Shown: positions 1 to 12,091, counted from the first letter of the stretch. The stretch is DNA of 64,000 bases from Gloeophyllum trabeum ATCC 11539 (GCF_000344685.1 NW_006920418.1:155629-219628); one strand, 5' to 3'. The notes: generated from the sequence alone by a model not told the origin. Program-made: numbers and translations.

Positions 1-214
1 GCTAAAAATGGAAAGAGAGATGCCACGTGGCCCTACTATCGGGGTCCTTTGAGACCCCATCTTTGATTGGTCCAAAGCCGTGTGCCGGCCCTGCCGTCCG
101 CCATATACGGTTAAGAGCCAAATAGTGTCAAATAGATCGCGTAGATCTTGAAACGATCGCAGGAAACCTGCGAACGGCCGGGGGGTCCAAGACCCACTAC
201 CTACGGTAGCGGGA
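1..214. repeat. Direct repeat, copy 1
   Basis: About 210 bp that recur in the same orientation at 554-770 with only scattered differences; both copies end in the small palindrome CTACCTACGGTAGCGGG. The left end may lie outside the window. No coding capacity is visible. It could be a dispersed element or a solo long terminal repeat, but no terminal TG..CA or target-site duplication could be confirmed. Confidence 0.8.
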
Positions 215-553
215 ATAAGGCGGTAGGGCCGTGCGAGCGGCAGAGCCCGCTACCGTAGACATAGATAAGATTTGGTAGCAAGCTGAAAACTTGACATCCT
301 GAGCAGCATCATATACTAATATATTTATTTTGCGAAAGCAGTTGTGTTCCAGCCATGATTTCCGACTGAGCATTCACCTCAACGATTTGAAGAGATGTCC
401 ACTCACTCCTCCCTCAGGTTCTGAGTATACAAGTCATTTATGTAAAACAGCTGACATTGAAGTATGCTGCTTTCACCTGGAGACCGCATCTCCAACGCCC
501 CAAGCTAGGTCATGTCTGTTCTCTTGAGTCCCTTGACCAGCATCCGCCACCTT

Positions 554-770
554 GGCTAAAGATGGAAAGAGAGATGCCACGTGGTTCTACAATCGGGGTC
601 CTTTGAGGACCCCATCTTTGATTGGTCCAAAGCCGTGTGCCGGTCCTGCCGTCCGCCATATACGGTTAAGAGCCAAATAGTGTCACATAAATCGCGTAGA
701 TCTTGAAACGATCGCAGGAAACCTGCGAACGGCCGTGGGGTCCAAGACCCACTACCTACGGTAGCGGGAA
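554..770. repeat. Direct repeat, copy 2
   Basis: Second copy of the repeat at 1-214. It shares the block from GGAAAGAGAGATGCCACGTG through the CTACCTACGGTAGCGGG end; the flanks on both sides differ between copies, so the repeat unit is about 0.2 kb. The roughly 340 bp between the copies holds only a 65-codon open frame that I do not consider a gene. Confidence 0.8.
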
Positions 771-996
771 TGCTCTCCTAATCCATCGACGAATAGGTTC
801 TAGGTTCTAACATTCTTCTCGGCGATAACAATTACCAACTCCCAGCCCGCCTCTTCCGTCCTTTTGTCCGCTCTGTACCGTGCAACAATAGCGGGTAAGT
901 TCTTTGCGAAGCTCCCACTAATATTTTCTTTCGTATCGCCTAGTCCGTTATAACCTCGCGTGATGTGGGAACTCGCTTTTTGGGCATAATCCTAAC

Positions 997-2335
997 ATGT
1001 CTGAAATCTCCGCTCAGCGGCCTACTGTCCTCAGCGATGTTTTCAACCTGCCCCTTCCAAAGCCTCCTGCGATGAGGAATAGCAAAACATCATCATCGAC
1101 CAAAGGTCCGACGGATTCACAAAGAGACATGATACAGCACAAGCAACTACAGTGGGTCGTATACGATGAAGATTTGGCCGAACGACTCGTCAAGAAAGCC
1201 GACGCGATAGCGGCGAAAGTCAAGATTGACGAGCGCGACGACGATCTGCGGACCAGCTGGCGTGGAAGAGTGTATCCTCTGCATACACCGACTCTTTTAA
1301 CTGGTATAATAAATAGTGAAGAAGACGCTCGGGAATGGATCCACCAAGTACTTGTACACCCAGCCCTGGCCTGTATAAGAGCTACGTTGGACAATGGTAT
1401 CGGCGGTATACTAGGCGATCGGTTGTACATTGCTTCTTCGCCAGCGCAGCAGAACAAAGCCATCGCCGACGGCCTCTTTTATACTGATCCGCACGCAGAT
1501 GAACGGGTCCTTTGCTTCGAATACAAAACCCCCAACTCTCTGGTACCAGTCCAGTTTGCAGATATACAGAGTGACCCCTATATTGCTGACGGTGCATCAA
1601 GCAACGCTTTTAACAAGCTATGAAACTACCGTCTTTTTCTACCGCGCACCTGATCAGCCGAACACCCTGTTTATGTCCAAGCAATATGTACTCCAGCCTG
1701 GAGAGTCCTATCATTCCCCTCTGGCGGCCATCTATGCGTGGATGCTGTCCGCTCTGGGTCATCTTGAGGTTGAATTGCCAAGAATAGACGCAGACTGGAA
1801 GAAGAAAATCGCGGCTTTTCCTGCTATTAGTCACGGACTCGACACAAGGTGAGCCCGACACTTCCCTTGAGTAATTCAGACGTGTCCTGGACTCAACATG
1901 CTCCGCAGTTCCGCTAAGAGCGTAGGAGAAAGTTTGAGAGGAGCACAAGCCCGACTTGAGAGTGGCACTGGCCGCGAAACCAGGAGCATTGCTAGCTATC
2001 GCCGCGATCGCCTAGACATGCACGTGAACCCGGAGTCGCCCCGCGGGGAAGAGCATCTGGAACACGAAACCCCCGCCGACTCTGACACTAGTCCGTCAGG
2101 GAGGATAACACCTCCACCCCTTCCACTGAGCCCTGATACGACGCCCAGAGCGCCTAGGGTGGCGCCGAGATCTGCCCACCCCGCCCAGCAGCCGCCTCCG
2201 TCCATGACACCCACTGAGGATCGCCAAGAGGGTACGTCGAGAAGTGGGAGGCAGCAGGCAACCCAGCGCGGCGCGCGTTCGGGTGGCGTGTCTCGGGATC
2301 GACAGGCAAGGCGGAAGGGAACCGATACGCGCTAG
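997..2335 (+). CDS. Unrecognised three-exon protein, about 415 aa
   Basis: Proposed exons are 997-1570, 1602-1848 and 1909-2335, which close in frame. The second intron (GTGAGC..CGCAG, 60 bp) is convincing. The first is only 31 bp, with a CTGAC branch site; without it the frame stops at 1621, so a frameshift is the alternative. The N-terminal third is polar. The middle has alternating strands and helices with an FEYKT stretch near residue 175, the E-x-K spacing seen in some restriction-nuclease folds; that resemblance is weak. The last 130 residues are disordered, rich in Pro, Ser, Arg and Gly. I do not recognise the family. It sits next to a dispersed repeat, so it may be a lineage-specific or element-borne gene. 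Confidence 0.5.
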
Positions 2336-3012
2336 GATTTACCGCCAACACGAAGTTAGGCCGGTACATTTTCCCCCTCTCACTCATGTAACTGTAATAG
2401 TAGGTCTGAATAGTGCCTCGTCCGGAACGCTGATTGTACATGTGAGTGTAGACGTCATGGCTGTGGCCAGTGGTTCAATTACAGCTACCTCCCACTAAGG
2501 GGTAGCATTAACGGTGGTTGGACGCGGAGGCAGTAGGAATATTATTGAAGTTGGAGAGCGTATCAACTTCTATGTTCTAGGGGGGGCAGAGGAGACGCAT
2601 CTCCTTCGGGCGGCCCAGGTTCATTTATGCCCGGTCATGTAGGACAACCACTGCAACCAGTGCTATTGGGACCAAGCCGGTAGAACTATTCGTATGACTT
2701 TCTGTAGGAGATCAGGATGTTAACTATGTCGTGGTCAAGGACCACAAGGTTATATATTGAGTCTCCGAGTCCCGTCGACCATCCAAGAATTCCAAGTGTG
2801 CGAGTATCGACGTATCGCGCAATATCCGGTAGTGGTTGTCGTAGTTCAGGCGGATCTTCGGCTTAACCTCCTCCTCCGAATCCGCCAACGTCTTCTACAT
2901 AGCGCTCCCCCGTGGCATGGTGTGCCTATAGACTAGTCACGAGTATCCTACACATACCGAGTCAGTCCAGACTCTGACCTCCTCACGCAACGAAACAAGA
3001 GTAACTCTAGAT
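2336..3012. other. Intergenic, 677 bp
   Basis: No gene supported. A short plus-strand open stretch near 2538-2640 could be a further 3' exon of the preceding gene, but no splice join could be fixed. It separates two genes whose 3' ends face each other. Confidence 0.4.
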
Positions 3013-6000
3013 TCATAAGTTTCTGTTGGACAGGATCTCAGAGAAGAACGTCATATGTTCTGGAACAGCGGCCGGCAGATCATCGTGTCCCAGTTCTTCG
3101 CGGTTACCAACAAGAGCGTGGGTGTCCCTGGGCACAAAATCGAGGTACGTGCGGCACTCGTCGTATGACGCGCCAGAGCCGAACGTCGACAGTGGATCGT
3201 GGAATGCCGGTATATCCTGCGGGGTCGAGCCTGGAAAAAGATGTAAGTACATCGATTATCCGCAGGAATATCGCTCAAAGCCAACATACTCTGCATCATC
3301 GTCCCGATATTCTGGTCCCAGGAAATTAGCCGGGGCAAATCCGCCTGCATGTCGCCCTGCCCCGAATCGGGAGACCCGGCGGATGAGGATGGGTTGGAGG
3401 AGACGACCTTGAACTTTGTCCGCCCGACAAAGGTGGACAGATGTTCTGCGACAGACGGCTCTAGATCTGAGCCGGGGAGGCGCGAGAGGCGCAAGTAGGC
3501 CTTTTCACGCAGTTCATGCAGGACAGGCTGCATGAGTTGGGTTTACTATGGATGGTGTTGCGGAATGGAATACTCCGAATGTACGTACCAATGATACTTG
3601 CGCTCGATGCGACTGAGAGCCGCCCTTTTCGAACAACTCGATGGCAGCGTGCAGTCGGTCAAACGCAACACTCGCGATGCTCACGGTTGAAATCTTGATC
3701 GCCACGAATGCTACGACAATCTGGTGCCCATCTGTTCATCAGATCTCCTTTCCCAAGAGTATAAAGCGACAACTCACCGCTGCTGAGAATGCATGCAGCC
3801 AGATGAAAAAGAATCGTTGACATAGAACCGGGCGTTGCTGGAGGAGTTGTGTGAGAGTCTTCAAATCTAAGAGGGCAGCGCGATACGTCGCGATGACCGA
3901 GGCGCCGTACGGACTGTGGATTGGGTCCGCGGGGTAGTCGAGGAAGGCTTTGGCGAAGAACGGGCGGTGGATGTACATGCGAACTAAAAACAAAGGCAAC
4001 GAACGCCCTCACCATCGGCGTTCCCGCAACCATTTTGGAAACACTCACCATAACAAGAGCTGAAGATACCCAAGAGCGCGTTGGGGCTGGCGGGACTCGG
4101 AAATTCAATATCGCCCACATCGGATTCCACCTTCACCTCCACACCGGGTGGGGGTCCTCTAGCGTTCAGTTTCTTGTCCAGATCGAGGATAGCGCTGTAG
4201 CTCGGTACTTGGCCGCCGATGGTCAGCTTGACAGCCTGCCATAGAATGTCACGATTGAACGCATATCGCTTCCCGGCATCTATATAACACTTAGGACAAA
4301 GCTCCGACCCGGACAGAGCATTGGGGGAGGCGCGTACGTTGATCAATGACATCTGCAGCTTCTGTATGGTTCGGGATGGGCATTTTGCAGTTGACAAAAT
4401 CCCAGTGTGTGCTTGGTGGTCGACCCGTGCTCAGACTCTGTTCCGACGTAAAAGCACGTCAGGCTCTGACTGGCGCATTGAACATCTGTCAGCTCACCAT
4501 AGGCAGCTCCTGCGAGACGAGTTCCCAAAACAACAGTCTTCTCCTGTATACGGTTATCGGGTCCAACTGCCAATGTGCGCTGTCCACGTCTGATATATGT
4601 GGAAACAGATTTGTCACGCAAATTTTTTCGAAAGGAGTAATAAGTACTAACGGAGGCCGATCTGCGCGACAGAGTCAATCAACAACGCGAAGAATCATCG
4701 AAGACGCTCACAGCTTGAGACAATTTGATTGCCACGGCGATCAACGGCCAGGCACTCGATAGGCCATACCGAGGCTCACAGAGGATATGGTAGGTCCCCA
4801 TGTATCCCAGCGCTTGTATCACCTCGATAGACGGTGCCTCGCTGATATCCTGCATAGACACCATCGAGCTCCCCGCCTGGTAGTACGTCTCTGCTTCCGC
4901 ATTGTACGGCGCGAGCGTCAGATCCATGAGCGCCCCGTGCGACAAGACGAGGAAGAGCACCGCAAGCTTCTGCGGGTTGTACGTGCGAGTGCCTCCGTCA
5001 CGCTGGCTCCCGAGGAACCGATATATCGGCGTGAGCAGCTCGTTGATCAGCTCGTCGCGCTGGATCGGGCCGAAAAACCAGGAGGAGTGTTCGAGGTAAG
5101 ACTCGCAGAGTGACGTGGCGCGCGCATAGCTGGGAAGGCGGGACTCGAGGTGGCGAAGCGTTGGCTCGTCGTATGAGCCGCCGTGGAACAGATCTTCGCT
5201 TTCGGAGGGCCTGCGCTGCAGGCTCGGTGGAAGGGATGCAGGATTGCTCTTGCTACTGGAAGGAATTGGGTCTGCGTCGCGCATGACCTACGCTGCTTTA
5301 GTATATGTCTGGCATAGCTCATAGGGCTAGTCTAACCTGCAAGAGGATCTGCGATTCAAGTTATGAGTGGGCGCACCGCGGACTGCAAGTAGAGGAAACT
5401 CACTTCGGGACCTGCAGACCTGCCAAAGTAAGTTATCCGACCGTCTCCACCCAGAGTCAGAGTGCCATAGTCATCTACGAGTGTGTCTATAGGAGTCGGT
5501 GACGGCGAGCGGGATGGAGATGGGCGTGTTGATTCAGGCGTTTGGCTCTGACCGACGGGTTTATCCATCATTTTGAGCGCTAGCAGGTCCTCGCTGAGCA
5601 GGGGGTGAGGTTTGTCGGACACTCTAGATGACAGCTTGGCTAGTGCATTCTCTAGCTCATGGATCCGATTACAGAGTGGTTCAAGTTTCTGCTGGAGAGC
5701 CTCTTTGTCGGCGTACATGGTCCTGGCCTGTGATAAGTCGCTGTAATGGGACCGTAGGCAAAGTGAACACTCACCTGAATACTCTTCTAGTGGGCAGAGT
5801 GCCTGTGAATCAGAGAAGGGGGGTGAGCAGAGCACACATGATCCTCGTATTCACCGACCGTTGGGACAAATGTCTGCACACCCGCGGCGGATGCAGGGCC
5901 CGCAGGGACGCTGTTTGTCGCAACGGGACTTCATTCTGCTCGATGGTAAACCTCCGCTGCAGGAGTCCGAGTCCGCAAGTTACGTACCGGCGACATTCTT

Positions 6001-6058
6001 CGCAGGAGACCCTCGCAGGGCCGTATCCTCTACTACCGTCTTTTCCGCGGGTCGACAT
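3013..6058 (-). CDS. Zn2Cys6 fungal transcription factor, 763 aa
   Basis: Twelve exons close exactly to 763 codons plus stop: 5988-6058, 5855-5935, 5404-5740, 4712-5287, 4652-4661, 4498-4589, 4338-4437, 4049-4279, 3778-3983, 3589-3720, 3290-3527 and 3013-3230. The N-terminus carries a binuclear zinc cluster split by intron 1: SCEECRRMKSRCDKQ followed by CGPCIRRGC. A coiled linker (MYADKEALQQKLEPL) follows. The central region has the hallmarks of the fungal_trans domain: IGLHVDSAHWQLDP, then RRLLFWEL and SLSTGRPPS. The C-terminal third (MYIHRPFFAKAF, SPYGASVIATYR) matches the long basidiomycete version of the family. It is a nuclear DNA-binding regulator; its targets cannot be inferred. The 10-nt exon 5 and the 114- and 116-bp introns 2 and 3 are the least certain parts. 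Confidence 0.9.
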
Positions 6059-8214
6059 GTGCCACTTGAGGTTCAGTGGAGGATATTTCAGTCCTGGGGC
6101 TGGAGACGGTGTTGATGAGAGAGAAGCAGCATGGCATGCACAGCGTTTCTCTTATATCCCCTGCATCACGCAGGCATCAGCGCCCCCGTATCCTCAGGCG
6201 ATCGGAGTGCTTCAATAAGAAGCCTACCATCACTCAACGGCCCTTTCGGAGTCAGTTGATGCAGAGCAGTCGGATGTGTGGCGGTGCTTCCCCAGCTTAC
6301 CGTTCGCCTTGACGTACCTGGAAACTTTATGCATTATTTATTGCACACCTCGACTTCGTACACGTATGTTGCGGTTCCATTGCATGAAGCGGACAGTCAG
6401 TTACTCCGTTCTCAGATTTCTGATTTGTATCACTCGATGGCATCCGGTGCTAGGGCTGCGCTTTGTGAGACAGCTGTCGCCAACTATAACGGGACATCAA
6501 GTCTAACAATGGTACTATCATTCCTGTCCCAGAGCGGAGTATGTTGTTCTCATCCACTGCGGACTGCCACGACTTCCGGGAAGTCGGAGGTGTCGGCTGT
6601 CACAGATTGTCACGACGAGCATGGTGTAAGTCATCAACGCCACGCCAGCGAATCTCTTGTCTCATCTAGCATGTCAGTGATTTCCTTGAGATCTCTGGAG
6701 CCCTTTAAATATTCGCAAGATGAAGGAGGTCGAATGACCAAAGAACTGAATACTGATGCGACTGCATGAAGTCGTGAGTTGCTTGCAGTCCGCGAAAAAG
6801 GTATTCGATCCTACTTCAACCAGAACAAGCCAGCAATCAGCGAAATAATAGAGAACTTCCAGAACTCTTAGCTCAGGCAGCCGAGCCCGGAAGGGTAATT
6901 ACACCCGGCTCGCGCTCGGGGCCACAACACCCCACGACTAACCAGTCCCAGTGACCCCCCGGGCGTTGATATAAAACGCAGCAATAGCAGAGCAAAAGTG
7001 CTGCTATTACCCTCCGACAAGTATGCCACGGCGAGGCTGTTAAGCAGAGAAAACCCTGCGTCTCTATCGTTTCGCTGATTGGTGACAAACTCCCATCGGT
7101 TATGACGACTACGTCTCATCGGCGATGCGCCACAGTATCTGCAACTATGAACAGTATACTTGATCATGACCTCCTTCGAAATACGGACCTGATTCTGTCG
7201 ACTGTCCTCACGCTAACCTTCGGCGCTCGTGGATCGGGCACCCTGCCTCACCGACCTTTGCTCGTTCAACAGCTCGCTGCTCGAATGTCCTCCTGCATAG
7301 CTGTGGACCTCGTGCATTCGATAGGAAGGCATTAAATCTCGCTCATAATCCGGCTGGTGACCTGTGGCGCCTTCTTGGAATCTTGTACTGAATCTTTCGG
7401 ACGGGATGGAAGCATCAGTCCTTGTCTGATCCGCCAGCAACGCAGTCGCGATATAACTAAGGCGATGCCACGTCTCAGGCTTGCTGCTGTCCGGTTTGGG
7501 GATCTCAAGCTCGGTTTCTGGAGAGACGATCTGTTCTTTCCTGCCATCACACGTGGATGGAAGTTACGCCCGCCAAGACGGGAATTGGCCCGTGTACCAG
7601 TAGAGCTTCCGCCATCTCAACTCTTATAGGATACGATCGACGCTCCTTTAACAAGTACGAATATGGTTAGAAGAAGCATGTACCTCAAGAGTAGCACGAC
7701 TACGGCATCCGTCAAGCTTGTAAGGTGCCGCTGATGTCGTAGGCTCGTAACCACCTTCAGCACATTGAGGACAGACTTGTCTTTCGACCGTCTGCCCTCA
7801 ATAGCGATAGGATAGGGTTGTCACGAGCCTACTAATGTCCCTGTCGTTGTAGAACAATGCAATGATCTTGCTTGTAGCCTTGCTAAGCGCTCACAATATA
7901 CTGGCCGCCTCGAAGAAGCAAGACGGTGCCACGAAGTTCATATCTATCACTCCTCGCAATCACAGGAGAGACGAGGCACGGATGATCACAGATGATCGGG
8001 GTCTTTTCCTCTGCCTCTTTGGAAGTCATCATGAATACGACGTATCGAATGATAGCTGGGGAGCACTGATTGTAGACGAGCGCCCAACCGAGCCAACTCC
8101 CGCCGCTTTCCCATCGCTGCCCGAGATGCACTGACTCATTACCCGCCCACATGTGAGTATATAACGACTATCTATTTCCTCTGCTGCTCCCTTCTGCGGA
8201 TTCATTCCCAAATA
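6059..8214. other. Gene-poor region, 2.2 kb
   Basis: No gene can be supported. Open frames at 6278-6769 (163 codons, plus), 6868-7167 (minus), 7357-7629 (plus) and 7862-8134 (plus) show no recognised domain, and none can be extended by clean splicing. The 6278-6769 frame looks most protein-like. It also contains the hairpin at 7739-7832. Confidence 0.5.
7739..7832. repeat. 94-nt imperfect inverted repeat (hairpin)
   Basis: The outer arms GTAGGCTCGT and ACGAGCCTAC are perfectly complementary. An inner arm pair (ATTGAGGACAGA against TCTGCCCTCAAT) continues the stem around a short loop near 7785. It lies in gene-free sequence. It could be a remnant MITE, a structured RNA, or chance folding. Confidence 0.6.
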
Positions 8215-9240
8215 ATGGAAATGACACCAGACAAGGCGTACTTGATAGGTTTTGCTCTCGAGACGTTACTATATGGTAAGCAGTTCTTTCCCTTCGGTAG
8301 AGTGTCATGGGATAAACGGGCACCCTTTTTATTTTCAGGAATATACGTCGTGCTCTTTGCATTCTCCGTCGTTTTCCTGGGCTGGCGCAGGATAACGACA
8401 TGCTGTCTGCGGCCTGCTTGCCGTACGCCAGTTCCACTGCGCACTTTGCCTTAAGCTTTGATGATGTTCCCAAGCTTTTTGTGCGTATTTCCAATGCTTG
8501 TCATTTTTCTGCGAAATTGAAGTTGATTCTGCCAAAAATGCGGCTCAGATAACGATGCGAGATATGCCGGCTGGACTAGCTAATTCAATCTTCTAACCGG
8601 CGTTTCAGATCAAGTCAACCAGTACAATGTACGTTTGCGATATAATTGGAGATCTATTTCTGCTAAGTGCGCTTTGCCGCTTCGACAATGAACTACCCAC
8701 CGTCCGTCAGATTGAGCGCTGTTGGCTCGTCTGGGAGAAGCAAATACTTCCAGTACTGGCCCCGATAGCATCATTTTGCGCGCTATTCGGAATGTCCGAA
8801 CATTGCATACTGACATCAGCGCAGCATTATCCGTCTTAGCTGCTTGGGAGCACGGTCGGCTCCCTAACGACCTCCCGGACATCTCGTCTAGGGTGGCCCG
8901 CTACATCTCAATGACACTCATCCTGTCCCTCGTCGTGACCGCCACCCTGACAGCCCCCACCCTTGGGCGCACCTACCTGATGGCACGCCGCGTAAATAAG
9001 CTGCTGCCCCTGCGCACACGCGGCAGTATGCGACCATTGCAGGGATCGTCGTCGAGTCCGGTGCGATCTTCAACGCAGCGCAAATAGCGCTCGTGGCTGA
9101 TCACCGTGCGCAGGCCGATCGAAATATACCAATAATGTGGGGCAACTGAAGACGAACTGCTCCCCAGCCCAAACACCGATATCATTGCATCTGGCTGGCT
9201 CACGATATACATGGCTATCCGACATCGGTTCTGGTAAATG
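8215..9240 (+). pseudogene. Decayed multi-pass membrane protein gene
   Basis: The start MEMTPDKAYLIGFALETL, an intron at about 8275-8338, and then YVVLFAFSVVFL fit a basidiomycete seven-helix-like membrane family. After FLGWRR the frame must shift by one base to continue as DNDMLSAACLPYASS..HFALSFDD. Later blocks (IERCWLVWEKQ, then AGIVVESGAIFNAAQ near 9030-9080) lie in different frames with no splice sites of the right phase. The product would be truncated, so I call it a pseudogene; sequencing error could explain a single shift but not all of them. The family is normally about 300-350 aa with six or seven helices and an unknown role. Confidence 0.65.
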
Positions 9241-9250
9241 GTAATACCAA

Positions 9251-10263
9251 TCAGTCAAGAGCGACGCAGTAGTTCGACACCTGCAACTTCGCGTTCGTAC
9301 CCACGAATGGCTCAGTTCCAGCTTGAATTGCTGTTCCCCATACTGGTTAAGTCACCGCTTGCAGGTGAAGCGCAGAGGCGGAACTCACAATTAAGATACT
9401 GGCTACTCGAGACACCTTCATTGGACTCCAGGAACTCAAAGAACTCGATGAGGTCGCCGGAGAAGGCCGTGATGGTGCTGCTCGCCACGAATGAGTACAC
9501 GGTCATCTGTCCGTTAGGGCCGGAATACAGCTTCCAGGAGTGGCTGCCGATGGTGGGAGTTGCGATCGGGCTCCCTGAAGAGGAGATAGGGCCTGCACCA
9601 CCAAGTGCGTCAAGCCTGACCGGGACATAGAATATAAGATCGATGGCATGTCCGGGTCACTGGGATAACATTCTCACCAAACCATCACTTCGTACTGAGC
9701 GGTTCCCCCTGAAGTGGAGGAGAGGAACATGTCGTACGCGACGTCCGCCACTGCTCCAGAGGTCCCAGTGTACCTGTTCGAATTCTCTACGCGTAAGTTA
9801 TTCGCCTATATCCGTGGAAGATCCAGCGTACGTATAGTCCCAAGTGGTCGGAATACTCTTGATGCCGGAAAGCTGCTTCGGCGTCATAGTCAGGCCAACA
9901 TTCGCAAAACTCTTGACATTACTGCAGTCCCATGGAATATATTAGCCCGATGATCGAAGTACAAAGATTTGACGGGACGCACTACTGGCCACCCTGCCAG
10001 GTCCACTGGGTACCCCAAGTGATGCAATCCCCGGAGGTGCTATTGAGCCAGCTACACTGCGACCCGGAGGTAGCGGCACTTTCGCCCCACAGGTCCTGGT
10101 ACAGCGTGAAGTCGCCACCGGTCAAAGTGTCCCTGCACGTTAATTCGGTCGACGTCAACTTGGGCTTACGTGCGCTAGTAGAAAATGCTCACCATTGACC
10201 GCAGATCTGGTTTGAAGCGAGGACGATAGGAACTAGGAACAGAGATGCGGCAAGGGCCAACAT
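9251..10263 (-). CDS. Secreted GH12 endoglucanase / xyloglucanase, 236 aa
   Basis: Six exons: 10193-10263, 9986-10132, 9832-9921, 9678-9773, 9389-9615 and 9251-9330. They total 711 nt and all five introns are 58-64 bp. The signal peptide is [16 protein letters not shown]; the mature protein starts near SNQICGQWD. Typical GH12 blocks follow: [42 protein letters not shown], then [17 protein letters not shown] with the nucleophile Glu, and [11 protein letters not shown] with the acid/base Glu. The length matches the family. It should hydrolyse beta-1,4-glucan or xyloglucan outside the cell. There is no carbohydrate-binding module. It lies convergent to the decayed membrane gene on its left. Confidence 0.96.
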
Positions 10264-11008
10264 TTCGATTTGGGTTCCGTTACCTGCTCGGGCTGGAAGC
10301 CACTGCAGAAACTCGCTGGTCTAGGGTCATACTTATACCTGGTATGAAGCTTGGGTCTCGAGTTTGAGAAGCTCCCTTCGTCCATATGCCTACAATACTT
10401 TGACGGTTAATATGTTAGTCACAAGCTGTAGCAACGATGGAATGCGTTTCTCCGCGCGGGCCGGACGGAGAGCATAGAGATGCTTCTATGGCTACCCATT
10501 GCACTCATCAACAAGTCAGAGTTCCTTCGGTGGCTTTTCCATGGCCTCAAGTTGGTCTCAAGAGTCATAGGAACGCGCGGTGGGCGATGGTCGGATGACG
10601 CTGTTCCGGTGGCCTAATTATGCAGGTTCTGTGTTCCAGAGTCTCAACGTATCCGTCCCTCTATCTACTTGGTCGTCGGAGAAATGTTACATGACATGTC
10701 CGACGACAAAGTGGAGAGAAGAGGGTCACGTCGCCTCGGTCAGGTACAGCGTAGAAAATCCACAATGTCACGCTACAATTATCGGGTTCGCAATGGTTCC
10801 AGTTCGAATCGTAGGGTGGAAGAAGAAAGGACTTGACTGGATGTATGTTCACGACTTTAACGGAGCTGCAATCCAGTCAGGACATGGACCTCCGAAACCC
10901 ACGTCCTCGACGCGGGTAGACCGGAGACAGAGTCTAGCATTTTTGTGCCCTATACAGGTGATATCTCTACAAAGGAAAATCCGATAGATCAAAACGTTGA
11001 CGACATGC
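10264..11008. other. Intergenic between GH12 and PHO88, 745 bp
   Basis: Holds the GH12 promoter (to about 10450) and the 3' flank of the PHO88 gene. A 135-codon plus-strand frame at 10580-10987 (KWREEGHVASVRYS, DWMYVHDFNGAA) has mildly protein-like composition but matches no family I know, and shows no flanking exons. Confidence 0.4.
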
Positions 11009-11929
11009 TCATTCGTCCTTCTTCGTGTTGACTTTCTTTTCGGCCTCCGCAATGGACGCATTATCCGTAGCAGGCTCTCCGGCTGCGCCACAAAGCTAAG
11101 TAAGCACATCCAGCAATCAAACAACGGAAGTGACTCACCACCGAACATCCCACCAGCAGCTTTGAAGGGCCGCTTCAAGTCACCTTCAGCCGGCTTGCCG
11201 AGGACGTGGATCTGCACGACCTTGGCGTCGTACAGGTTCTTGATACCCATAATGGCCTGGATAAACAGGGGTTGAGTGTATTTGAGGTACAGGTGCAGGA
11301 AGCACATCATAGCGACGGAGAAGAGAGCGCCGCGCAGCTGCGAACGTTTCAGGTCCGGTAAGTAACGAAATGGGGTGATTCAAAAGTGAGCTTACAGCTT
11401 GGCTGGTTTGTCCCAAATCATAGTCGCGCACAGTCGTAGTCTTCAGTTCCCCACTGCCTTGGGCCTGCATTTCACCTCCGAATCAGAGCATGTTCTCCTT
11501 CCAGGGCTCCGACGAGCGCTCACCATTGGACTTGGTGGCTCCACTGCACAAAGAGCTCAGTAACCTGCTCAATCAGACATGCCCATGCCACTGGACTCAC
11601 CATATTTCAGGACGGTCTGATCATTTTTCGACTTGATCTGTCCAGAACGAGCACCATCTCAGCATTTCACGTCCGCTTTCTCCCCTGAACGCTCTGCCAC
11701 TCACCTTCATCGACGTGTAATAGTACGTCCCGAGGATGATCGCCTGACTGACGACGTATCCAATCCGCACGTATGTCAGTATCTGCGGGTCTTCAAAGGG
11801 CACTTTCCGTGCCACTATACACCGTGAACGAGGTCAGTAGTTTGCGAGCTACAGCGCGCAAAGACAGCACCGACATTGCATTACGACCAAGGAGACGACA
11901 AGATTCTGAATAGCCGGGTTCGAGGCCAT
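11009..11929 (-). CDS. PHO88: PHO88 / SND3 ER protein-targeting membrane protein, 187 aa
   Basis: Seven exons: 11875-11929, 11705-11814, 11601-11637, 11524-11543, 11396-11464, 11139-11337 and 11009-11082; 564 nt. The order of motifs matches the Pho88 family along its whole length: NLVVSLVVMQLARKVPF, YVRIGYVVSQAIILGTYYYT, KNDQTVLKYVEPPSPM, TTTVRDYDL, LYLKYTQPLFIQAIMGIKNL, HVLGKPAEGDLKRPF. The product is a small ER membrane protein. In yeast it acts in the SRP-independent (SND) route for inserting proteins into the ER; its older name came from phosphate uptake defects. It shares a 307-bp promoter region with the divergent SLM1-like gene. The 20-nt exon 4 was fixed by phase and by the family alignment. 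Confidence 0.95.
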
Positions 11930-12091
11930 GTTGAGCAGATCTGTAAACGAAAGCCAAAGCCAGGAAAAAAAGACCGCAAAAAGGGTGTGGACGCTGTGCG
12001 CGACGGTGACGAAGCCGCAGCGCCAAATCCAGGACTATGTCACACTCCTTCTGTGATGGCTGTCACGTCCCGAAAAGGCAATTGTCGGCAC

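Noticed and set aside
1543..1561. 19-bp GT..AG candidate intron in the 997-2335 gene
   Set aside because: Far below any plausible intron size; the 31-bp alternative keeps a better protein and has a branch site.
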